From positions 62,001 to 126,000 of the forward strand of contig JAEUMY010000024.1 in the NCBI GenBank assembly GCA_016791265.1: 64,000 nt of DNA. Reading direction: 5' to 3'. Under the pieces are notes generated by a model. The model made no database searches and was not told where the DNA came from. It saw only the letters and a list, made by a program, of their open reading frames with translations. This document shows positions 58,149 through 64,000 of this stretch, piece by piece; the stretch's first letter is position 1, and each line of letters begins with the position of its first letter. The DNA comes from Betaproteobacteria bacterium (GTDB taxonomy: Bacteria; Pseudomonadota; Gammaproteobacteria; Burkholderiales; Usitatibacteraceae). Both the position numbers and the translations under genes were made by a program.

Positions 58149-59351
58149 ATGGATACCCTGCCCCTGCTGGACGTCCGCACGCTGTTTTTCGTCCTGATCA
58201 TGCTGTCGCTGGTGTTGGCGCTGTCGCTCTGGATCGGCGTCGGTCATCGTTTTCGCGCCGGGCTGGGCTTGTGGGTCATTTCGCTGCTGCTGCAATGCGT
58301 CGTCTTCGCGCTCTTCGCCTTGCGCGGCCGCATCGGCGAGCTGTGGACGGTCATCCTGCCCAACGGTCTCTTTCTTGTTTGCATCACCCTGAAGGCCGCG
58401 GCCATCATGCAGTTCTACGGCCAGCGCATGGCGCGGAGTTGGCACGTGTTGCCGCCGCTGGTGCTGATGCTGCTCTTCGCGCTCCTGCTGAATCACATCG
58501 GCCCGCGCGTGCTGATCGGCAGCATCGCCTACTCCGCCGCGCAATTCGCGCTGGCGTGGCTCTCGCTGCACCTCGCCACGCCGGCCACCGTGCAGGCCAC
58601 GCGGCTCATGGTGATCGGGCTTGTCATTGGCGCGCTGGCCTTCTTCGCCCGCGCGATGATGGCGCTTCTGAGCCCGCAAGAAGTGAACGACTTGCTGGGG
58701 CCAAGCCAGATCCAGGCGGTGAGCTTTCTCCTCGGGCTCTCGGTGATCCTGATGACCTCCATCGGCTTTTTGCTGCTCTACAAAGAACGCGCGGAGGACG
58801 ACGCCCAGCGCCAGGCCGCCACCGATCCGCTCACCGACACCTTCAACCGCCGCATGTTCCTCGAACTCGGGTCGAAGGAAGTCGCGCGAAGCCGCCGCTC
58901 GCTGGTGCCGCTCTCGCTCATCATGATGGACCTGGACCACTTCAAGAAGGTCAACGACAAGTATGGCCACGCGGCTGGCGACGACGTGCTGCGCCGCTTC
59001 GTCGATGTCACCAACATCTGCCTGCGCCGCGAGGACATGCTGGTCCGCTACGGCGGCGAGGAATTCTGCGTGCTCCTGCCCGAGGTCTCGGACCTGCAGG
59101 CCGAGGCGCTGGCCGAACGCATTCGCTACGCGGTCGAGCACGCCATGTTTCGCTGGCGCGATCAAGCGATTCCCGTGACCGTGAGCATCGGCGTCGCCAG
59201 CCTGCGCGGCGAGGAGGATGAAACCCTGGCGGAGCTCCTGCAACGCGCCGACGAGGCCCTGTACGCCGCCAAGAACGGCGGTCGCAACCGCGTGGTGGTG
59301 TGCCCGGAGAACTCGACGCTCGCCATGCTCATGCGGAGCCGCGCGGAGTGA
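58149..59351 (+). CDS. Membrane diguanylate cyclase (GGDEF)
   Basis: 400 residues. Six or seven membrane helices (about 10-215) precede a GGDEF domain: TDPLTDTFNRRMF, LIMMDLDHFKKVNDKYGHAAGD, and the active-site loop RYGGEEFCVLLPE (GGEEF, canonical). No clear RxxD I-site is seen five residues upstream. It makes c-di-GMP; the sensory range is unknown. The GNAT gene start GTG overlaps its stop. Confidence 0.93.
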   Translation: MDTLPLLDVRTLFFVLIMLSLVLALSLWIGVGHRFRAGLGLWVISLLLQCVVFALFALRGRIGELWTVILPNGLFLVCITLKAAAIMQFYGQRMARSWHVLPPLVLMLLFALLLNHIGPRVLIGSIAYSAAQFALAWLSLHLATPATVQATRLMVIGLVIGALAFFARAMMALLSPQEVNDLLGPSQIQAVSFLLGLSVILMTSIGFLLLYKERAEDDAQRQAATDPLTDTFNRRMFLELGSKEVARSRRSLVPLSLIMMDLDHFKKVNDKYGHAAGDDVLRRFVDVTNICLRREDMLVRYGGEEFCVLLPEVSDLQAEALAERIRYAVEHAMFRWRDQAIPVTVSIGVASLRGEEDETLAELLQRADEALYAAKNGGRNRVVVCPENSTLAMLMRSRAE

Positions 59352-59887
59352 GCAATCCGCTGACCTTGCGCGAAGGCGGCGTCGCCGATATCGATGCCGT
59401 CGCCGAACTGCACGCCCGCTCTTGGCGGAAGACCTATCGCGGACTATTCTCCGACGCGTTCCTCGATGGCCCCGTGTTCGCCGAACGACGCGATCTTTGG
59501 ACCCGACGGTTGCGCGGCTGGGATCGCGAACGCAACGCCGTGCTGCTGGCGGAGTCGCAAGGCGCCCTCGCCGGCTTCGCGGCGATCATGCTCGACACCG
59601 AGCCCGAGTGGGGCGCCAGGCTGGACAACCTGCATGTCGATCCCGACGGCCAGGGACGCGGTGTGGGGCGGTTGCTCATGCAGGCGGCCGGTCGCTGGAC
59701 GGTCGGCAAGGCGCCCCGGCTGCATCTCATGGTGTTCGACGGCAACGCCGCCGCGCGCGGCTTCTACGACGAGATGCAAGGCGAGTGCGTGGAACGCCGC
59801 GACGTCACCGTGGAAGACGGCACGCGGCTCGTCGAACTTCGCTATCTGTGGCGGGACTTGAAAGTGCTGACCAACACCCGACGCTGA
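59348..59887 (+). CDS. GNAT-family N-acetyltransferase
   Basis: 179 residues from GTG 59348, overlapping the GGDEF stop (GTGA). LTLREGGVADIDAVAELHARSW begins the fold; LDNLHVDPDGQGRGVGRLLMQ is motif A with the acetyl-CoA-binding Q-x-x-G-x-G/A, and NAAARGFYDEMQGECV the motif B. Transfers acetyl from acetyl-CoA to an unknown amine. Translationally coupled to the diguanylate cyclase gene. Confidence 0.9.
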   Translation: MSNPLTLREGGVADIDAVAELHARSWRKTYRGLFSDAFLDGPVFAERRDLWTRRLRGWDRERNAVLLAESQGALAGFAAIMLDTEPEWGARLDNLHVDPDGQGRGVGRLLMQAAGRWTVGKAPRLHLMVFDGNAAARGFYDEMQGECVERRDVTVEDGTRLVELRYLWRDLKVLTNTRR

Positions 59888-59895
59888 GCGTGGCT

Positions 59896-59907
59896 GCGAA
59901 TATCCGC
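59896..59907. repeat. HIP-like palindrome, one-base variant, between convergent genes
   Basis: GCGAATATCCGC, one mismatch, in the 22-base gap after the GNAT stop. Confidence 0.7.
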
Positions 59908-59909
59908 GA

Positions 59910-60956
59910 CTACCTCGCCAGAAACGCCCGCACCGCCGGATACTGGGTCGCCGTGGAACACGCGGGCAGGCCGTGGTCGCACTCGGGAATATGCAAGACC
60001 TCCGCGTTCGCCAGCTTCGCGAACTCACGCGCGGGCTGCGGCGTGACGATGTTGTCCAGACCTCCCGTCACCACCAGCATCCGCCCCCGCACCCGCTTCG
60101 CCGCGGCGGCGAGGTCGCCCGCGTCATCACGCGCGACATCGAGGTCGATCATCGCCTTCAGTTGCAGATTGCTGTTGAACGCCTGATCGCGATTGAGCTT
60201 CTGGTTGGCGATGTTGGCGCGCACCTGATCGAGTTTCTCGCGCGGCGCGTTCCGGGCCTGCCACTCTGGGCCGCGCAACAGAAAGCGCAGACCCGCCAGC
60301 ACCTCCAGCGGCCGCTGACATTGGCAGTCGAGATATTCCTGATGCAGCTTGACCTGCGTTTCCCACAGCACGATGTCGTACGGCGCCAGACGCGGTGAGG
60401 CGGCAATGGCGACGTAGCGTCCCGCGAGTTCCGGATACGCCACCGCCGCGGCGAAGGTCTGCATGCCGCCCATCGAAATCCCGGCCATGGCGTGCAGTCG
60501 CGTGATGCCGAATTCCTTCTCAAGCAACCGGCGATAGGCGGCGACCATGTCCAGCAATGCGGGCTGCGGAAACTGCGCCGCCGGTTGCTTCCGGCTATTC
60601 GACGGCGAAGACGACACCCCATTGCCGAAGCTGTCCGCCAACACGATGAAAAATCGATTCGAGTCGAACAGCTTGTCCGGCCCGACATAGCGCAGCAAGT
60701 CCGCGCTGCGTCCACCCAGCCACGTCGGAACGAGAATGGCGTTGGTCTTGTCGGCATTCAGCGTGCCCACGGTGAGGTAGCCCACCCGGCAGTCTTCAAT
60801 GACCTGGCCGCTCGCCAGCGGACAGGTCACGAGATCGGCGATACGCGGCTCGTTGGCTCGTGCGACGAGTGCAACGAAGGCGAACGACAATAGTGCGAAT
60901 ATTCGCAACAGCGTTCCCACCAGCGTTCCCACCAGCGTTCCCACCAGCGCTCCCAT
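59910..60956 (-). CDS. Exported alpha/beta hydrolase, homoserine O-acetyltransferase-like
   Basis: 348 residues from ATG 60956. MetX-like fold: NAILVPTWLGGRSAD, nucleophile Ser in AMAGISMGGMQTF, Asp in GGLDNIVTP and His in PECDHGLPAC. The signal peptide at its front (ending VARANE) makes it a periplasmic relative rather than a true MetX. The signal core is built from a 12-bp tandem repeat (LVGT LVGT LVGT) followed by LRIFAL encoded by a HIP-like palindrome. Five bases after the 2OG oxygenase stop, so one operon. Confidence 0.85.
   Translation of the reverse strand: MGALVGTLVGTLVGTLLRIFALLSFAFVALVARANEPRIADLVTCPLASGQVIEDCRVGYLTVGTLNADKTNAILVPTWLGGRSADLLRYVGPDKLFDSNRFFIVLADSFGNGVSSSPSNSRKQPAAQFPQPALLDMVAAYRRLLEKEFGITRLHAMAGISMGGMQTFAAAVAYPELAGRYVAIAASPRLAPYDIVLWETQVKLHQEYLDCQCQRPLEVLAGLRFLLRGPEWQARNAPREKLDQVRANIANQKLNRDQAFNSNLQLKAMIDLDVARDDAGDLAAAAKRVRGRMLVVTGGLDNIVTPQPAREFAKLANAEVLHIPECDHGLPACSTATQYPAVRAFLAR
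60895..60906. repeat. HIP-like palindrome in signal peptide (RIFA frame)
   Basis: Full 14-mer at 60894-60907; adjoins the tandem repeat. Codes Leu-Arg-Ile-Phe-Ala-Leu. Confidence 0.95.
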
Positions 60957-60957
60957 C
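60908..60957. repeat. 12-bp tandem repeat in a signal peptide
   Basis: About four units of CAGCGTTCCCAC, the last diverged (CAGCGCTCCCAT). On the minus strand they code repeated Leu-Val-Gly-Thr/Ala, so copy-number change would lengthen the hydrophobic core by four residues per unit in frame. Confidence 0.9.
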
Positions 60958-60961
60958 AGCT

Positions 60962-61900
60962 TCAAAGCAGCTTGATCTCGCGCAGTCGCTCCTGCAAATA
61001 GTCCCACGCCGTGATCGGCTGCGGATAGCGGCTGGGATTGTCCGGCGTCACGCAGCTCGGCAGCACGTCGATCAGAAAATCCGGATTGGGATGGAGGAAA
61101 AACGGCACGGAATAGCGCGGCTTCCGCGCGTTCTCGTTGTTAGGGTTCACCACGCGATGCGTCGTCGATGGATACACGTGATTGGTGAGCCGTTGCAGCA
61201 TGTCGCCGATGTTCACCACGATCACATCACCCTGGGTGGTGATGGGCAGCCACTCGCCGTCGCGACGCAGAAGCTGCAAGCCTTCCGCGCTGGCGCCCAC
61301 GAGCAACGTGATGAGATTGATGTCTTCATGGGCGCCAGCGCGCACGTTGGGCACATCGCCGTTCAGGATCGGCGGATAGTGGATCGGCCGCAAGATGGAG
61401 CTGCCAAAGTCGGTCTTGTCCACAAAGTAGTCGGCCGGCAGATTGATATGCAGCGCCAGCGCGGAGAGCACGCGAGAGCCCAGGTCGTCCAACGCCTGGT
61501 ACAACGCGTAGCCGTGCTCGTGAAACGCCGGCACTTCCGCGGGCCAAAGATTCTCCGGCGTTTGCGGCGCATAACGCGAATCACGTGGAATCTCCCGCCC
61601 GATATGCCAGAACTCCTTCAGGTCAGGGTGCTTCGAGTCCTTGGCCGTCTCGACCTTGAACGGCGTGTAGCCGCGCGCGCCGCCCGTGCCCGGCAGGTGG
61701 TACTTCATCTTGACCTCGGTGGGCAGCGCGAAGAACTTCTCGAACGCGGCATAGGCACGGCTGATCAGCGCTGGATCAATGCCGTGCCCGCTGATGCCGG
61801 CGAAGCCGAATTCGCGATAGGCGGCACCGAGGTCGGCGACAAACTGGTCGCGGTCAGTGTCGAAGCGGCGGATATCGAGAGTGGGGACGTGGGCGGTCAT
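60962..61900 (-). CDS. 2-oxoglutarate/Fe(II) oxygenase, isopenicillin-N-synthase-like
   Basis: 312 residues. Double-stranded beta-helix: HEDINLITLL supplies His-x-Asp, TTHRVVNP the distal His, and KPRYSVPFF the Arg-x-Ser for 2-oxoglutarate. The N-terminal region FGFAGISGHGID is the DIOX_N domain. It hydroxylates or desaturates a small molecule. Operon with the downstream exported hydrolase (five-base gap). Confidence 0.92.
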   Translation of the reverse strand: MTAHVPTLDIRRFDTDRDQFVADLGAAYREFGFAGISGHGIDPALISRAYAAFEKFFALPTEVKMKYHLPGTGGARGYTPFKVETAKDSKHPDLKEFWHIGREIPRDSRYAPQTPENLWPAEVPAFHEHGYALYQALDDLGSRVLSALALHINLPADYFVDKTDFGSSILRPIHYPPILNGDVPNVRAGAHEDINLITLLVGASAEGLQLLRRDGEWLPITTQGDVIVVNIGDMLQRLTNHVYPSTTHRVVNPNNENARKPRYSVPFFLHPNPDFLIDVLPSCVTPDNPSRYPQPITAWDYLQERLREIKLL

Positions 61901-62026
61901 GTTCAGTCTCCAGGCGCGGGGTCGCGCGGCGAGTCATTGCGAAGTTCGAAAGCATACGGCAAGTGGCACACCGGGAGATGATCCCGATCAAGGCCCGAGC
62001 GAGCGGGCGTGGCCGGTGGGTTCACC

Positions 62027-62038
62027 GCGAATATTCGC
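62027..62038. repeat. HIP-like palindrome beside a terminator
   Basis: Core within CCGCGAATATTCGCGG (62025-62040), 13 bases beyond the T run of the terminator at 62057-62080. Same layout as 48237-48248. Confidence 0.95.
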
Positions 62039-62056
62039 GGATGGTCCCAGGCGAAA

Positions 62057-62080
62057 AAAAGCCGCCCTGAGGCGGCTTTT
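62057..62080 (-). terminator. Terminator of the small basic protein gene
   Basis: AAAAGCCGCC-TCAG-GGCGGCTTTT on the minus strand with a T7 tail continuing into CGC. Confidence 0.9.
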
Positions 62081-62098
62081 CTGGCGGCGGAAAACCAA

Positions 62099-62227
62099 TC
62101 AGATCTTCTTGATCGTTTCCAGCATCTTGAACACGCGCTTCGGCGAGCCGATGAAAAGGCGCTTGAAGCTCTTGCCAAGACAGCGGCGCTCAAGGGTGTT
62201 GCGGCGGGTGCGGGACCGTTCGGCCAT
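62099..62227 (-). CDS. Small basic protein (42 residues), unknown function
   Basis: 42 residues from ATG 62227, with GGAG seven bases upstream and a strong terminator 19 bases downstream. The sequence opens MAERSRTRRNTLERRC and ends KRVFKMLETIKKI; about a third of residues are Arg or Lys, with one Cys. Such a charged micro-protein with its own transcription signals could bind RNA or the ribosome; that is inference. Too short for usual gene finders. Confidence 0.7.
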   Translation of the reverse strand: MAERSRTRRNTLERRCLGKSFKRLFIGSPKRVFKMLETIKKI

Positions 62228-62305
62228 GGTGATTCTCCAATGAGTGGGTGGGGTTCAAATTCGGGAGCGCGGATTATAGCTTAGGAACCCATTGATTTGA
62301 TTGAT

Positions 62306-62725
62306 CTAGACGGCGCCCTTCCGCACCTTCGCCTGCACCCGCTCATCAAACTTCGCGACATTGACCACCACACGCTCATGCGTGCCGGCGCCGATGATGT
62401 CCTGCTCGTCACGCGCGACGACCTCGAAGCGGATGTTGCGCCCTTCCACCGCCGTCACCTTGACCGTCGCGGTGACTTGCATGCCGACCGGCGTGGCCGC
62501 GACATGGCTCACGTCGAGATGCGTGCCAAGGCTTTGGTGACCCGCGGGCAGCAGATGCTCGACCGCCGCCAGCGCGGCCGCCTCGATGACATTGATCATC
62601 ACCGGCGTGGCGAGCACACCGACGCGTCCACTGCCGACGCGGGACGCCGTGTGCTCCTCGCCCACGACGAGCTTCGATTCGCCGGTCTGACTCAGCGGAA
62701 TGTCCAACACGAGCGGCACAGTCAC
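62306..62725 (-). CDS. Hotdog-fold thioesterase (FlK-like)
   Basis: 139 residues. ASRVGSGRVGVLATPVMINVIEAAALAAVEHLLP and GTHLDVSHVAATPVGMQVTAT are the pattern of the fluoroacetyl-CoA thioesterase-like family; the Thr/Glu pair (ATP...IEAAA) and His in DVSHVA mark the active site. It hydrolyses a short acyl-CoA. Start overlaps the stop of the MORN gene by ATGA. Confidence 0.87.
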   Translation of the reverse strand: MTVPLVLDIPLSQTGESKLVVGEEHTASRVGSGRVGVLATPVMINVIEAAALAAVEHLLPAGHQSLGTHLDVSHVAATPVGMQVTATVKVTAVEGRNIRFEVVARDEQDIIGAGTHERVVVNVAKFDERVQAKVRKGAV

Positions 62726-64000
62726 CCTTTCACGAACTTGACTTCGCTGTCGACCATTTCAGCGTCGCTCTTCTTGCCGTCCTTGTCGATATAGGCGCCC
62801 TTGGCGCGCTTCATGCCGTCTTCAAACACGCCTTCGAAGCGGGCGTTGCCGTCACCGAACCAGAAGGTGCCCTTGCCCTGCGGCCTGCCGGCGACCATGT
62901 CGCCTTCGTACTTGGCGCCGCTCTTGTGGAAGTACACCCCGCGTCCGGTGAGCGAACCGTTCTGCATCTCGCCCTGATAGCGGTCGCCGTTGGTGAAGTG
63001 GTACACGCCGCCGACGGGCTTGCCGTCGACGAAATCGCCTTCGATGCGGTCGCCGTTGGCGGCGAAATAGACGCCCTTGCCGGTCAGCTTGCCTTGCACC
63101 ATCTCGCCTTCGTAGCGGTCGCCGGAAACAAATTTGTAGACACCCTTGCCGGTCGCCTTGGCCTCGATGAAGGTGCCGTCGATGGTGTCACCGGCCTTGG
63201 TGGTGAAGAGGCCTCGCCCGTTGATGACACCCGCCTTCATTTCGCCGATGTAGCTGTCGCCGTTGGCGAATTTGTAGACACCTTTTCCGTGCGGCCGGTT
63301 GTCGGCGAACTCGCCTTCATAGTTGTCGCCGGACGCGAACGTGAGGTTGCCCTTGCCGTGCATGTTGCCGTCCTGGTATTCGCCCCGGTACTTGAAACCG
63401 AGCGCCTTGGATTCGTACTCGCCCGAGCCGTGCAGACGCGTGCCGCGCAAGCCGCCGCGATAGATGCTGCCGTCGTCGTAGGTCACCTCGCGCACGCCGG
63501 GCGCGATCTCGCGGCCGGGCGTGAGGTCGACCGGTGGGCGCACGACCACAGTGGGCGGCACCGGAGCCGCCGTCGGTGCGGCAGTGGCCGGCGCCGCGCT
63601 GGCCGGCGCGAGCGCCGCTTTAGGCGCGCCATCGGCTTTGACGGCGGGCGCGGATGCGGGAGCCGATGTCGTGGTCACGGCGGGCGACGCGGGCGTGCCC
63701 GTCGTTGCCGCTGAGGGAACAACCGGGCTGGCGGACGCCGGCGACCCGGCGACCGCAGCGGGGCGAGCTGTGGAGGCCGGCGCGGGACGCGGTTCAGCCT
63801 TGGCCACGACATCCGGCTTGGTTTCGGCCGGGCGCGTCGCGGGCGGCGAGGCTGCGGTCGTTGCCGGGGCCGGCGCTGCCGAGGCAGGCGGGGGCACGAC
63901 TGCGGTCGCGGGCGTGGCGCCGGCGGGCGTCGCAACCGCTGTCGCGGGCTCCGCTGGCGGCGGCTCGGCCTCCTGACGCGCCTCCGGCCGGCGGCCAGGG
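62722..64000 (-). CDS. MORN-repeat protein with Ala/Pro-rich N-terminus (cut by window edge)
   Basis: 426 codons visible and open at the right edge; the true start lies outside. The upstream third is Ala/Pro/Thr-rich, low complexity. From about the middle, roughly nine MORN repeats follow (YRGEYQDGNMHGKGNLTF, YEGEFADNRPHGKGVYKF, YIGEMKAGVINGRGLF, YEGEMVQGKLTGKGVYF and so on). MORN sheets bind lipids or proteins; in bacteria they are often surface or envelope proteins. The thioesterase gene overlaps its stop. Confidence 0.85.
   Translation of the reverse strand, partial: PGRRPEARQEAEPPPAEPATAVATPAGATPATAVVPPPASAAPAPATTAASPPATRPAETKPDVVAKAEPRPAPASTARPAAVAGSPASASPVVPSAATTGTPASPAVTTTSAPASAPAVKADGAPKAALAPASAAPATAAPTAAPVPPTVVVRPPVDLTPGREIAPGVREVTYDDGSIYRGGLRGTRLHGSGEYESKALGFKYRGEYQDGNMHGKGNLTFASGDNYEGEFADNRPHGKGVYKFANGDSYIGEMKAGVINGRGLFTTKAGDTIDGTFIEAKATGKGVYKFVSGDRYEGEMVQGKLTGKGVYFAANGDRIEGDFVDGKPVGGVYHFTNGDRYQGEMQNGSLTGRGVYFHKSGAKYEGDMVAGRPQGKGTFWFGDGNARFEGVFEDGMKRAKGAYIDKDGKKSDAEMVDSEVKFVKG

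Noticed and set aside
5234-62040. Iterated palindrome as a CRISPR or tandem array
   Set aside because: Copies are isolated, spaced irregularly by tens to thousands of bases, and have no spacers of fixed length.

Overview
High-GC (about 65% by eye) bacterial chromosome, most likely a betaproteobacterium. The best support is the cluster orn / M48 peptidase / pterin dehydratase / rsgA, the form of GlnS, a one-piece tmRNA with tag ANDDSYALAA, and the Bug-type binding protein. Genes are densely packed, with many ATGA overlaps. No insertion sequence, integrase, CRISPR array, rRNA or complete tRNA was seen. The left edge cuts a FAD oxidoreductase and the right edge cuts a MORN-repeat protein.

Layout. 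1-3.4 kb: FAD oxidoreductase, then a lower-GC two-gene module (DUF4062/TIR-like protein and DUF6236-like protein) that looks acquired. 3.7-15.2 kb: MFS effluxer, J-like/trypsin fusion, metal-binding His-rich protein, glnS, legumain-like C13 peptidase, glyoxalase-fold protein, envelope proteins, PafA-like phosphatase, YpfJ-like zinc protease. 15.5-21.5 kb: MarR-MFS operon, AraC, acyltransferase, LytTR regulator. 21.6-28.5 kb: orn, M48, phhB, rsgA, DUF6152/DUF6644 pair, HHH protein, WYL regulator, lrgAB. 28.6-33.1 kb: S10 peptidase, EF-hand protein, and an arsR-SDR-beta-propeller operon. 33.27-33.63 kb: ssrA. 33.7-39 kb: EamA exporter, sixA, and divergent ppx/ppk with a candidate Pho box. 39.3-41.2 kb: a second lower-GC insert (Bug protein with a Cys-rich tail plus a membrane protein). 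41.4-48.2 kb: triple beta/gamma-crystallin, GST, TonB receptor, and a trypsin-like protease overlapping a membrane FHA protein. 48.4-55.2 kb: LysR, diguanylate cyclase, orphan MlaF-like ATPase, ettA, Gly/Cys-rich protein. 55.3-64 kb: phnD/phnE without phnC, MBL hydrolase, a second GGDEF protein, GNAT, acetyltransferase-like hydrolase with 2OG oxygenase, a 42-residue basic protein, thioesterase, MORN protein.

The main unexplained signal is a highly iterated palindrome, GCGAATATTCGC (often TGCGAATATTCGCA), with 23 exact copies and at least four near copies. It lies inside conserved genes, read in all three frames as ANIR, EYS or RIFA, and also in intergenic regions, often next to terminators or just before start codons. 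It is absent from both lower-GC inserts. It behaves like a genome-wide recognition sequence comparable in style to cyanobacterial HIP1. Other repeats are a 30-bp dispersed element (three copies), REP-like hairpins, a 12-bp tandem repeat inside a signal peptide, and a quasi-palindrome copying part of the tmRNA T-arm.
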